Of a stretch of 64,000 bases of DNA, positions 47,381-59,915 are shown piece after piece. Each line of letters begins with the position of its first letter. The first letter of the stretch is position 1. This DNA is from Ustilaginoidea virens (Eukaryota; Ascomycota; Sordariomycetes; Hypocreales; Clavicipitaceae), in the NCBI RefSeq assembly GCF_000687475.1, contig NC_057320.1:744001-808000 (forward strand), read 5' to 3'. A program made the position numbers and the translations under genes. A model generated the notes under the pieces. It had not been told where the DNA came from and did not search any database. It was given only the letters and a program-made list of their open reading frames with translations.

Positions 47381-50300
47381 CCAACTCTTCGGGAGGGTTG
47401 CTCGCCTGGCAGCCGGGGGCAGTGCCTACCCACGTGGTTGGGAGGGCGGGAAAGCGTCGTCAGCAAAAAGGTACGCTGGGCGTTCTCAAAGCGGCAATTA
47501 TGCTGCAGCAAGGCGACCATGATGAATCATGCCATGCTTGCACATGTGCGGTACTGTACCGTGGCAAAGGTTGGCAGAGGGGGGGGGGTTCTGGCCCTCT
47601 CTGCCTTGCTTTTTACCCTGCCATGTGGAGGCAAGGCCTCGAAGCAAGGGTATATAAATAGGGGGTAAGCTGGGTCTCGCTCGTTCACGCTCACGGCTGT
47701 CGCTGATGGAGGAGCTGAACAGAGAGGCAAACGGTTGGTGTATCCCCATCCAGCGAAGCGGATCAAGCGGGGAGGAAGCACGACGGAAATCGTGAAACCA
47801 AAGGGCTGGACGTGGAGACCGGGGGAAGGGGGCCTTTTGCAGACTATGTACTCAGGCTAGGCTACGCAGACAGGGTCTCTTTGTGATGCCTGCCAATGGT
47901 GAGTGGTGCGGAGGAGTATCGTGAGGCGCGAAAGCCGCGCGACACCGAAGCGTGGGCGGGCGCCCGGCATCCCCCCCTCCCCTTCCCCCCCCCCTGGACA
48001 GGAGCGAGGCAGCAGAAACCAGGCGCGTCTGGGCGGCAGCTCTGCAAGACGTAGCAGTTGGACGGGCCTTGCGAAGAGCAGGCGAGCCAGCAAAACAGGG
48101 CATCCAGGCCGGGGAGAAGCATCACGCCAGGCCCGACCAGGCTGGGCGGCGATGTAAGCCCGGCGACTAGCCGCTTGTTCGTGGCTCCTGGTCATTCATC
48201 AGCCGGGCCCGTCAAAGGGGGACAAGGAGGTACGGGACGAGCGAGCCACGCTGATGGCTGGCGATTCACTCGGTGGAACCTGTAGACCTGGGGTCGTTGA
48301 CGGGATGATGTTTGCTCTGGCGAGAGAATGGGGGACGGCGGGCGATATCCGGAGCCTAAGCCCTGGCTGTCGTTGCCACTCGACTGGCGGAATCGACCGG
48401 CGGAAGTGACTGGCTGAAGGATCGAGGCCAATGTGGCTGCATGAGGCTATGAGGCGGCACAGGAGCAGCTCAGAGTTGGTTGGTGAGCAAAGTTGAACAA
48501 GCCGCGTGCGTCTCACCGGGAAAGCTTCCCCTTTGGCCCGTCTTGCTTGGGCCAAGCGCCAACGAGAGAGAATGGGCGACTTGGACTTGGGCGTTGTGCT
48601 GGATGGCAGCGGATTTGTAATCAGGGTTGCCGCGTGCCTTTCCTTTTCCCTTGCGACGCCAAGTTGAAGTTGCATTCCTGGGGCAAAATCGGACGGACCA
48701 ATCATGGTCAACCGCCATCATGACCAAATCCTCCCCTTCGAATCATCTTGCATCAGACCGAAATCCTACAGGCGCACATCCAGCACGGCCCGTTAAGCTT
48801 AACAAACCGCGACGAATCCTTCCTAGGCGGAATGCCGTGGTGGAGGGGGGTGGGTTGTCTTGTCTTGTCTTGTCTTGTCTTGTCTTGCCTTGCCTTGCCT
48901 GCTTGCCCTGCTTGCCCTGCTTGCCCTCCTCGCTCACAATGGCACGGAGCAAGGACTTGACGAGCCAGCAGACTCGCAGACTCCCTCATCAGAGTCTGGT
49001 GGTTACATACGTTCACTTCGTCATGACAACAGGGTCTGCGAACTCGGGGCCGCAGCTATGCCATGCATTCTTTCGCACCTCGTCGATTCCAGTCCAGTCG
49101 TTTAAGGGGGGGGGGGGGCTCTCGTCGACGCCACCACTCATCATCTTGTCTTCAGACTCCGCAGCCCCCAAACTCCGTCGCGGACCTGCACGCCCTGATG
49201 CAAAAAGCCTCGTTCAAGTGCTCCTTTATCTGGGAATCTGCAGCATGAGCCCCTCCTCGCAAGTCGCATTTTCGCGGCAAGGTCTCTTCTCTCTCTCTCT
49301 CTCTCTCTGCCCGCCTGCCGACTGCATCGACGACCGACTCGCGCAATCTACTTTGGTGTCCCCAAAGTCATCAAATCACATCCTTGCAAGCCGGTAGATT
49401 CCAGGGACCGTGGCCAATCACGGCTGGGTTCTTGGCAATAAAGCAGGCACTTTTATCTCCGCCAAACGGCGCCAAGACAAGGCCGCTACGCTAAACAGAT
49501 AGCAATGTAGCATGCTTCCGCCAAAGCCCATGATGGAACAGCCCGGGGATGCCACCACCAAGAAAGGCAAAAAATTTAAACGACTCCACAAGAACAAGCG
49601 TCGGCGATCTGCCTCGAGCAGAGATGGGCACTGATTGGCCCAGACGCGACCTCGACATGGATGTGCCCCTTGCGAACAGGCGAACAGGCAACCCATGCGA
49701 GTATACGAGAAGTCAAAAGTCTGCCGCAACTCGGGCAGTCTCTTGACGAATCAAAAAAAAAAAAAAACAAAGCGCCGTTGCTTTTCTTAATCCATGAAAT
49801 TTCTATTTTCATCCTAAATTCTTGTGTGTCTTTCCCCCATGGCATGGCGTGTGACGAGACGTGAGGCCTTGTGGAGGACCAGGATGCCGCACTGGTTCCG
49901 TCTCACAGCCTTGATGCAAACTAACCCTACACGCAGCGTGGGCTCCAAGCTTCGGGACCGACAAGTTGAGCGACCTGGACTGGGAATCGGTCGAAGTTTA
50001 CAGACCCATTGTGCGTCGAAACGTGGCGAAACGTGGCCAGGGTTGCACCGCATCGCTTGCATGGCGCCGGGGTGAATTGCCAAAATCAATCCCCTAGCCG
50101 AAGTTTGAAACAACAGTCTCTGCCACGTCAGCCGAGGGCGGTCTATAAGTCTAGATTTTTGACCATGGGCATGCGTGACTTGTGCGTCAAGGTGACTTTG
50201 AAGCGGCAGACTTTTGCCCTTTCTTGTCTAGCCGCCGTTCTAGCTACCGTTGCTAAGCCATCCTGACTCCCACTCCTGAGCACAAGGCGTACAAAAGGTC

Positions 50301-51751
50301 ATGCTTCACGACCGCAATGCAAGCTGGGGAGCATTGAGGAGTAGCGGGAAAGATCCACCTGTCGGGGATAGTCGGCGTCGGGGCGGGCTGTGAGCCACTT
50401 GACCAGGGAACTCTAGTCTTAAACGATCAAGGCTACGGAAGGCAACTCAACCACAAGAGGTGTCGGTTGCCGCCAGGAAGAATCGCAATTGGGGGGCGGC
50501 GGGGGGGGGGGGGGGGGGGGGGGGGGGGAGAAGGCTTCCGACAACATGTGCCCGGGCCAAGTCTATGGCGAGACGACCTGTCCGCCTTTCTGGCAATGCC
50601 AGCTTTGGGGATTCTCTCTCGGCGCTTTTGGTAAAGTGTCTGCTTGACTGCGTTGGCTGGGCTTCCCCAAACATGCTTCTCATCAGACCCCACAGCCGGT
50701 ACTTGTCAGAGGACGTTGTCGGCATAACACACGGACATGACCGAGGCATGATAACGCTGTGGCCCTGAACGGGTTGGGTACTTGGAGAACAGGTACTTGC
50801 AGCGTAGAAAGCTGGCCTGGCAAACCGGGTAATTGAAGCATCGACAATGGGCAGGTAAAGTAGGCCCGCGGAGACTCGGTTCAGCAAGTCCTGGTCCCTG
50901 GACTCGCGGCCCCCGGCTGGGCAACTAATATGCGAATTAAGCTGCATCCCATATCCGGAAGGCCAGGCCAGCGAGATCCGAGATGACATGGACCCAGCGA
51001 AAACTGGAGAACCCGGGGAGGGCGTGTGTAGATTTGCGGCTGCGGGGATTCCTCACTGCTCCAGCCTCCGTGCCCGAGGGGGGCGAGCGAGTTGGACGAG
51101 TCTGGCTGGCTGGCTCTCTGGCTGGCTCTCTGGCTGGCTCTCTGGCAGTTGGTCGCAGAGGCTTGTCTCGCCTGCTGAACTGAACGCCCTCTGCGCGTCA
51201 CCGATGCCCCTTGGGGGCTGTGTGTCAAACGTCCCCGGCTCTTTTCAGCAAAGAAGGGAGGCGGCAGTGTAATGCGCGACTTCCGTCCGGGTGGCATGTT
51301 TCCGGCCAGTAGCAAAAGGCAAAAGGGCAAAGGAAAGGCAGATGCGCAGCAGGTTTTCTCTGTCCCAGATTGTCGAGCCAGAAACCACAGATGCCAGGTT
51401 CCAGAATTCGGCAGAAACTATACGGAGCACAAGTGAGTGCGTGAGCGCGTGCGCGCGTGCACGCATGCACTGCGATGAAGAGAAGCCTGGCACTCGGCAT
51501 GTAGAAGCGGACTTGCTTACATGGGCAAGGCTCATCCACCCAGGGGTGAAAGGAAAGGAAAGGCAGCATTGGTGAGGCTGGACGAGACGAACTCAACACA
51601 GGACACATACTAACACGTCCCCTGTGCCGGGCAAGAAGGGGCAACGACGACCAAAATCTCTGCGGCGGACGCCAGAGTCGAGCAGGACGAGGAACGGGTA
51701 CAATGTACTTGAGATTGAGGCTCAGCCTCGGCCTTCAGGGGGTTCGGAACA

Positions 51752-51890
51752 GGCTGCTCCTCGCTGCCTGGAGCTGGGATGCAGGCATGTATCAGGACAA
51801 CAAAGCAGGCCGCAGGTGTAGGCTGCTCCTCGCTGCCTGGAGCTGGGATGCAGGTATGTATCAGGACAACAAAGCAGGCCCGCGGGTGTA
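51752..51890. repeat. Two-copy ~70-base tandem duplication
   Basis: GGCTGCTCCTCGCTGCCTGG starts at 51752 and 51821. The copies differ at a C/T (GCAGGCATG versus GCAGGTATG) and at the junction (CCGCAGG versus CCCGCGGG). A third start, GGCTGCA, follows at 51891. Confidence 0.85.
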
Positions 51891-52132
51891 GGCTGCAGTG
51901 GGGATTTCCACTCGGCCCAGGCATCCATCAACAACAAGATTTGCGCAGAGACGGAGACACGGAGACACGGAGACACGGAAACACGAGGAGCGTCGCAAAA
52001 AGACCAGGGCGCTAGCTACCTAGCTGGTGGTTGGCGGCACCGCGGCCGGTTTGGCACGCTGGCGAGCCGGACTCTTGTGCTGGGTTCCCCTTTTCCTCTG
52101 CGCCTTGCTTTAAGCTTGCCCTCTTATTTTGG

Positions 52133-52169
<37 letters not shown>

Positions 52170-54053
52170 CTCTCCCTTCTCTGCAGGTGATCAAGTTTTG
52201 TCCTGTTGAGCAGGTGTTTTGGTGACGCACCCCGGCGGCGACTGGGTGCAGGGAAGCTAACGCACAACGCCATGACTTGGACTCGGGTCCCCACGAACGA
52301 CGGCCTCGACGTCGAGGTAACTGTTGTCTTTTGGAAGAAGAAGGAAGGGGGGGGGGGGGGCCGCATTGGGGCCGTGGATGATGCAGCCTGGAAGGGGCCG
52401 AGTCGGCGAGACTGAAAAACGCCCCATGCGGCCGGCGCACCCCCCTTGCACAACGCTGCCCGCCCTGCTCCGCTCCGCCAGTCCAAGGTCATGCGGCTCG
52501 TGGCTCCGCGCGCCCATCTGCCATGCCGCCCGCTTCTTCGCCAGCAAAGAAGGAGGAGCCCCAGCCAGAAGTGGCGGCTTCGACCAACCCCGCCAGTTGT
52601 TGGGTGCGACCAGGACTTGCGGAAGGGGGGGCGTCACGCGTGCGCTGTGCAGGTCCACCGTCCTGCTGGCTTTTTTTTTTTTTTTTGCCGGAACAAAAAA
52701 AGAGAAAAGAAAAGAAAAGAAGGAACCCCCTTCCCCAGTGTGACGCCAAGTCTGCACTTTGTCGGGACGGGGCCGTTGCACGCGCGAGGGGCTGGTTATG
52801 CGTCAAGCTGGCATGCCTGACCTACCGCGTCAGGAAAGGTACAGTTTTCCCAAAGCTCAAGCCTAGGAACTTGGAGCCTCAAAGCCTCGGAACATCAAGC
52901 CCAGGAAAAAAAAACAGGAAAAGGCGATTTTTTTTTTAATTTTTTTTCCCCCCGCTACAGCAAAAGGCCGCCCGCGCGGAATTGTCAGAAGAAACAAAGA
53001 GGAAGAGACAAGTAGGGGATAAGTTAAAGGCCAACCCAACATGGCGGAGACCAGAGGGTTAGTCAGCCGGTGCTTGCTCGTAATTCCCGTCAATGGCGAT
53101 GCTCCAAAGCTGCCCCCCCCCCCCCCCCCCACCCCCGGCCCGAGACAGCCCACGCAGCGGGAGCAACCAACCTCCCGCTGCTGATTCCTGCACCCCCCTC
53201 CCCACCCACCCGGGCTGCCCTCGCGCACGCCCCCTTGCGTGCGCGACGGTGGAAAACGGAAACGGATAAGGACGGCACGGCATGGCATGGCACGGCATGG
53301 CTGCCAGGCAAGGTAGGGCAAGGGCAGCTGCTGCTGCGCACGCCCTCCCGCTCAGCCCTACGGTTTCAGATACCGCGTCGTCCTGGCTCCTGGCTCCTCT
53401 GCCCAGCAGCCCCCCTTTGGCGGCCGTGAGAAAAAGGAAGCTGCCAGCGCGTGCGTTGCCGGAAAAAAGCCAGCATGACACGGCTGCTGCGTGGCCCCCC
53501 TTCCCTTGCCCCCCGGGGGTGGGGGGGGGGGGGGGCTTTCGCTCGGGGCGCCCGAGACCGATGCGCGCTTCCAAGGATGCCCGCCGGCTTTTGGCTGATG
53601 GCAGCCAGCACGTCGAGTCGAAAGTTGGCCGATGGAAGGAATTTCAGCGTCTTCGCCTGTTTTCGCCTGTTGAGTCACCGAGCAGCCCCAGCTTGCGGCG
53701 GGGGGAAGGGGGGGGGGGTTGTTACTTTCGCTGCCCCCCCCCCCCCTGCCACGTGACTCTGGGCCCCCGATCCGCACCACCCCATGCAAAAAGCCCCGCC
53801 GGCTGCGCCCCCACCCGCCCCGCTAGCCTAGCGCTGTGCCCTGGCCCCACGTGCAGCGGGCTCCGGGTACCAGGCCCGTCGTGAAAAGCCCGGGTAGCCA
53901 AATCCGCGTCTAACATAACATGGGACGGGCGTTTTAGGGGAGCCCCGGGGGGGGAAAAAAAGCCAGGCACTGCAAGAGTTCGGCCGCTGCCCGCCTCGTC
54001 GCTCTGGTCGCGCTCTGCGGGGGGTCCCATACGCAGTCCTGGCCCCGGTGCCG

Positions 54054-54085
<32 letters not shown>

Positions 54086-54911
54086 CCGTCGTATTGTTCT
54101 GCCAGACGGGCCGGACGACCTTCCAGAAGCGTTCTGGAAAGCATGGTCGATTGCCTACGTCTCGGGTTGGACAGGGTGCAGAGTGTGGGTTGCAGATTTG
54201 CTGGTCGGCACCGAGGGCCGACTCCCGGCTCGCGGGTCGAGGAAGGGCTCGTTTGGCGGCGGGCGGCGAGCTTGGCAGCCAGCCACCAGCACACCACCAC
54301 CACCTTGGACGCGCTGGCTCAACTGGCTGCAGGCATCAGGGATCAAGGCCAGCGTTGGAAGAATTAATAAAAAAATAAAGAAAAAAAGAGAAAGAGGGAG
54401 AGTAAGAGAGAGAGAGAGAGAGACGCCGCTGACCCCTCGCGGTTTGCCAGAGGATGGGGTGGTTCCTTTGCTCTGCAAAGAGTCGGCCTCTAAAAGGGTT
54501 GGAGGCGTGCCCTTGTCGCTGCGCTTTGCAGCTGCACGTCTCGAGGGAGCAGCCACCATGGCGGGCAGAGAAAGGCGGGCGTGGGCGAGAGCCCGCCTCT
54601 GCTGCCTGCCTGCCGGCTTTGGTGCGTTTTCTCTTTTCTTCCCTCGAGTCCTCCGGGCGGCTGCCCCACGGCTTGTTGCTCCACGGCTTGCTGCTCCACT
54701 CCACGGCTAGCCTGTTTTCTCCCTGGGTTTAACCTGGGAATAAAGGATCCACCGCGTCGGCTGATTTTGCCTCGAACCAAAGCTGGCATGCACGATCGCA
54801 CAACTCTGCCTGATTGGGGCGTAGCGCGGCGGGCCCTCGGTGATTGATTCAAGCGAGCCATGCTCCTCCTCGCGAACCCCCGCACGGGGACCCTCTCCGG
54901 CCACGGCTTTG

Positions 54912-54942
<31 letters not shown>

Positions 54943-55616
54943 CTCGAGAACCGAACCGGGCAGGCAGCCGAGCACGGGGCATGGTATTCTACTGGGACAT
55001 GCATGTCCCCCAGAATGCCCGAGCTTTTCGCCATTCCTTTACTCGAGAGGGGGGTTTTTTTTTCCTTGTGTGCGTGTTTAGTGAGCGAGGCAGTGGCCAA
55101 CTCTACGTCCCGCCCGATTTGGTGCAGCGTTGGCCGCCCCGTGCAAGGAAGAAGAAGGTGGCTTCTGCGCTGTTTTGCAGCGTCTCGGAAGTCTACAGCG
55201 AGGTTTGTTGTGTTGGTCAACGCGGCGTGATGCCCCGGGGAAAGGAAAAAGGGGGAAAAAATCAAAAAAATCAAAAACAAGAACAAGAACAAAAACAAAA
55301 CAACAGGGGCCAGCAATTCAAGACGCTTGGGAGTCTGAGAGTCTGGGAAAAAGTCAAGAGTCGGACGGGACCAGCCCAGCAAAAAAGCAAAGCAGGCCGA
55401 CGAGGCCCGCTGACGAGGCCGCTGGCTCTTGGTGCTCGTCGGTTGCCGAGCGCCCAGCAAGCCACCGAGCCATATGTAGTTGACCCTGTTGCGCGTCCCC
55501 GAGCCGTGGATGGAATGGTGGGCCGCCCCACTCGGCGCCACATGCCGCGCGCCAGCTGGAAGTCGATTGGAGCATTGTTTGTTTGTTGAGGGCCAGCACC
55601 AGCAACCAGCAGCACT

Positions 55617-55770
55617 ACCAGCACGCACCACTAGCACCACCAGCACGCACCACTAGCACCACCAGCATGCACCACCAGCACCAGCACCACCAGCACCACC
55701 AGCACCACCAGCACCACCAGCACCACCAGCACCACCAGCACCACCAGCACCACCAGCACCAGCAACACCC
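55617..55770. repeat. CACCACCAG-type microsatellite
   Basis: About 150 bases of CACCAG/CACCACCAG units, open in several frames (poly-His/Gln on plus, poly-Trp/Cys/Gly on minus). No start context or splice model supports translation. A short (CAGGCC)n repeat follows at 55865-55893. Confidence 0.85.
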
Positions 55771-56506
55771 GTGTGGATACATGGCCGGTGGTGGCACCAT
55801 GGTTGCCCGCCTCCCCCACTCTCGTTCGAGGAACCTCGCTCTGCCTGCCGCCTCCCGCGTCCTCCAGGCCCAGGCCCAGGCCCAGGCCCAGGCCGTCGAC
55901 CAGACGGTTTCCGCGCCTTGTCAGTGCCGTTGGATTCCTGCTGGCAGGCACAGCTCCCCAACGCCCCACTAAAGGCACGCCACGATTGCAGCAGCGTCCG
56001 CCCACAAACCGATCCACGTTGCCGCCAGGCAAAGGCGGACGAGTCTACCTACCATTCATTGCACGAGCTGTTATTGTTACTATCGATCTGATATGCCTGC
56101 TGATCTGCAGCTTTTGCATCTTCCTTTTCTTTTTTTTTTTTTTTTTTCCTTTTTTTTCCTTTTTTCTCTGTCTTTTCTCTTTCTTTTCTCTTTTCTTTTT
56201 CTTTTCTTTTTCTTTTCCCTTCTTTTTCCCCCTTTCCCCACTGCTAGCTAGCTGTTGCTTGTCGATTTGCGCCCGCGTGCAGCTTTGCTTCCAACACGTG
56301 ACGAGACCCTCGATCGCGTCGCACCAGACACCCACCCGTCCTGCTTCGTCATGATGTCATAATCAGAGCGAGCGACGGCCCCCGTCTTGTGCCCCCCCCC
56401 CCCCCCCCCCCCCAATCCCTCCGTCCCTCCTGACGGGCTCGTCGCCAGGGACGAAAAAACTCTCCCCCGTCGAGAAGACGCAAGGCGCAAGGCGCCCTCT
56501 TCCGCC

Positions 56507-56945
56507 ATGCGCTCTCCCGCCTCCCTCTCCGCCTCCCTCTCCGCCGTGCCCATGTTCGCCGTGCCGCAAAACGCGTACGTGTACGGCGCGCCCGCCCCCC
56601 CGGCCAGACAGTACGCCGCCCACGGCACCAGCAGCGCCTTCAGCAGCTCCGCCCTCCCCGACGAGGACTGGACCAAGATCTCGGACCTCGCCGAGCGCAG
56701 GAGGATACAGAACCGCATCGCCCAGCGCAACTACCGTGGGTTCTGTCCTTTGTCTTTTGTCTTGATCTCCATCTTTTTTCCTGCCGACCGCCCGTCCCTT
56801 TAGCTGACTTGACCCCCCCCTTGCAGGCAAGAAGCTCAAGCGCCGGCTGGAAGATCTCGAGCGCCGCGCCGGCTCCTCCGACGACGGCGAGGCGGAGCGC
56901 AAGCCGCCGCAGCAGCCGGCCAAGCCGAAGCGCCCGTCCGCCGGT

Positions 56946-57018
<73 letters not shown>

Positions 57019-57084
57019 ACAGCAGCAGCAGCAACAACAACAACAGCAGCAGCAGCAGGAGCAGCAGGGCGCCCAAGACGCCGT

Positions 57085-57122
<38 letters not shown>

Positions 57123-57710
57123 TCGGCGGCCAAGCGAGCCCCCCACGCCGGCCAGTTCACGCCGCCCCTGGACAGCGTCGACGACGTGTACCTGGCCCCC
57201 CCCGAGGCGAGGGAGCGCTCCGCCACGCCGCCGCCGTCCCTGTTCTCCTACGCGACGTACGCCTCCGCCGCCCCGGACGAGCTGGCCATGGACATGGACC
57301 CGTACGCGTCGGCCCAGCCGTACCCGGCGGTGCCGCCCGCCGACGCCTACCCGCACTACCTGGCCGCCGCGACGACCATGTCGGCCACGCTGCCCGCCAT
57401 GACCATGTTCACCACCGCCGACTGCGGCAAGCCCTGCGACGGCGGCGGCGGCGGCGGCATCAACCCCTTCCTCAGCTACGGCTTCGTGCCGGGCGTCGAC
57501 GTCGGCCTGCACGCGCACTACGAGCCGTACGTGCCGCACGTGAGTTGCAAAGACCCCCAGCAGCCGCCCGTTGCGCTTTTGCTGACACGCCGGCCCCAGA
57601 CGCCCCCTTCGCTCTGCCGCTCCTACAACACGTCGGCGTCGTGCTCAGACACCGGCTGCGAGTACCCGGCCACGCCGCTCTCCATGCCCGGCTCGCCCGG
57701 CATGGTGTAG
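56507..57710 (+). CDS. bZIP transcription factor with truncated zipper
   Basis: Exons 56507-56735, 56827-57540 and 57601-57710; 350 residues. The DNA-binding region is rebuilt across intron 1: AERRRIQNRIAQRNYRKKLK. It fits the bZIP rule N-x7-R-x9-L exactly (N69, R77, L87), and NRIAQRNYR resembles the Yap/AP-1 type. After L87 no leucine appears at the next heptad, so the zipper is about one turn long. Then come low-complexity runs: Ser-Asn (AGCAAC repeats at about 56946-57020) and Pro-Ala (57086-57122). The C-terminus is Tyr/Pro-rich and ends GCEYPATPLSMPGSPGMV. The third-exon join uses a canonical 60-base intron (GTGAGT, GCTGAC, CCCCAG), which is a multiple of three with no stop, so retention would only add 20 residues. 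Target genes are unknown. Confidence 0.85.
56946..57020 (+). repeat. AGCAAC hexamer repeat coding Ser-Asn
   Basis: About twelve AGCAAC units inside the bZIP gene, followed by AGC and AAC runs. This length-variable tract separates the short zipper from the C-terminal domain. Confidence 0.9.
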
Positions 57711-58185
57711 CGGTTGCCGTCCCTCTCACCCCGGGGACGCTGAACACGCCAAAAGACCAGGTATTTGGGTGGGGGGGGGGGGGGGGGGCCGAGAAGAACC
57801 AAAATTTGATCAAAAAAAAAAAGAGGGCATCCAGGGAGACAAAAGCTTGCTGTGCCCCGGTCCCGGTTCGCCCCGCAGAGGAGGCCGAGCACGGGGGCCA
57901 AGGGCAGCGGCGTGCGCTTGCTTGCGCTGCGAGCCCCCCGTCCCTTGCGCGGTGCATCATCTCCTTTCCCCCATTGATTTGAATGGAAGCCGGGCCGGCC
58001 CACCACGGCGCCGCCGTCAAAAGGGCGGCTTGCCAGAGTCGAAAGGACGACCGGGCAGGACGGAGCCCCTTGAGGGTTTTGCTAGAGGGCCCGCAACGGG
58101 GAGGGATGATTCAGCTCGAGTCAAGACGGGTTCGGTCTCTTTTTTCTCTGCTTCTTTTTGTTTCGGGCGCACACAGCCGCGGCGC

Positions 58186-58230
58186 AGGACAGGACAGGAC
58201 AGGACAGGACAGGACAGGACATGACAGGAT
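58186..58230. repeat. CAGGA pentamer microsatellite
   Basis: About nine tandem CAGGA units, the last variants reading CATGA and TAGGA. Confidence 0.9.
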
Positions 58231-59579
58231 AGGACGGTGGGCGCGATAAAGAATACGGCGCATGGCCTCGGGGGCGGACCGGGCTAGACTTTTGGGTATT
58301 TGGATCATGATGCCCCTGCACGCGTTTCTCCTCCCCGCTTGCATCAATCCTCTTGTTTTCTTTCCCTTTCTTTCAAGAAACAAGACGGAAAAAAAGAAAA
58401 AAAAAATAGCTACGATTTGACGAGGCACCTTATTGCATGAATGACTCCTTTGTTTTGGGCGCCGTGGGAGCCAGCCAGCATTCCCTAGTTTAGCGGAGAC
58501 ATCAACACGATGATGATGATGATGATGATGATGATGCCAGAGCAGCCAGGAATGGAGCCTTGGCCTTGTCCCGACCACCTCTCTCTCAAGAAAAAAAAAA
58601 AGAAAAAAAAATAGAAAACCCCTCTTCCCAGCGACTCCCAGCGACTCAGCCTCGACATGCGAGTGAAAACACGCGTCATTGTTCCATCTCGCATCTCGAA
58701 ACAGTGAAAAGATAAATGACATCCTCCCGAGGTAAGCACTGGTCGTTTTGCACGCCCCCCCCCCCCCCCCCCCCCCCCCTTCTCTCCCGCCCGGAAGGTT
58801 TCCCGCGCGGTTGGCCCTGCATCCGTCTAGGCAGGCAGCGAAAGCGGTGGCTGTTGGTTGTCTCGGTGAGCGCGAACAGGCTGGAACGTCTGGAACCTGC
58901 GGCGAATATTGGCTGCCCAGCAGAGCACGTCGTGGGGCCCCTGGACGATGCGTGCGGGCGCTGCTTCTGCTTCTGCTTCTGCTTCTGCTTCTTTCTGCCT
59001 GGCGTGGGCAAGGGGCCGGGATGCCGTCGGGATTGCAACGTTGAACTTTACCTGTCGGCCTTTCTTTTTTTTGGTCGTCTTCTTCCAGTCTTCTTCTTCT
59101 TCATTCTTTCCCCCACCCGCTGCCTCTTGTTTAGGCAGCGCTGCGGCCAAGTCGACGCGGGAGGAGTAAAAATAAACGCCGGTGACATCAAGATGAAAAA
59201 GATCCATGCCCATGGGGGCGATGCAGTCTGGTTCTTTTGGCCCCCGCACCACCCGTGCTGGTGCCATGTTGTCTGGTGTCTGGTTGGTGCTGGTGCTGGT
59301 GCTGGTGCTGATGCTTGGTGATGCTGGTGCTGCCGGTGCTGCTGGTGCTGCTGAGCGCTGCAGAGCCCACCCCCGGGGGTGTGCGCATCGCAAATACCAG
59401 ACATCAATATCAATCGCAGAGAGAAACAACCGCCTGGCGTTCTTCCTCCGCCCTTTCCACCGCCCGCCCACCATGGACGTCGACGTCCCTGCCACTACCT
59501 ACCGGACAGGACCGCATGTGCAGGGAGACAGCTTGAAACACGACGACGACGACGACGGCGCCCCCCCTTCTTTCTTTCT

Positions 59580-59616
<37 letters not shown>

Positions 59617-59883
59617 TGCTGCTTCCCCGAAAAAGGGAACAACAGCAACACAACAGACCACAAGGCTGGGCCGTCATTCGACGCGGAACGAGTCCAGGGT
59701 TGCAAGCGGGCCAGCCACGCACGGCAAGGCCCAAAAAAAAAAAAAAGAAGCGCAATGCATGGGCTGGCCTGGCCGCCCTCGGACTTTGCACGAATCAGAC
59801 GGCCTTTTATGCTTATCCTTGTTCGCCGGCGGAAAAGTCAAGTCTGCGATCGCCGCCGCCCTGCGCGCGCGCATGACATTTGG

Positions 59884-59915
<32 letters not shown>

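Larger units (their letters stand above)
45450..56506. other. 11 kb gene desert rich in simple and tandem repeats
   Basis: I found no splice-supported or motif-supported gene on either strand. The region is not AT-rich and not RIP-like. It carries minisatellites at 46672-46925, 47268-47380 and 51752-51890. It also has many mono- to nonanucleotide runs: G at about 46307-46320 and 50492-50528; T at about 52138-52166, 54909-54940 and 56131-56147; A at about 54053-54084; C at about 53106-53130 and 56395-56413; (TGTCT)n at 48857-48900; CTGGCTGGCTCT units at 51104-51145; CAGCACCAC units at 55620-55765. Apparent frames are mainly poly-Lys, poly-Phe, poly-Pro or Gly/Arg low complexity. Non-coding RNA genes cannot be excluded. 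Confidence 0.5.

Noticed and set aside
52257..53884. Several 100-200 codon frames
   Set aside because: They all run through poly-C, poly-T or poly-G tracts, overlap each other on both strands and contain no recognisable domain.
55617..55970. His/Gln-rich and Trp/Cys-rich frames across the CACCAG repeat
   Set aside because: Pure microsatellite translation on both strands with no start or splice support.
56640..57539. 299-codon minus-strand frame rich in Val/Ala
   Set aside because: Antisense reading of the AGCAAC and CCCGCG repeats in the bZIP gene.
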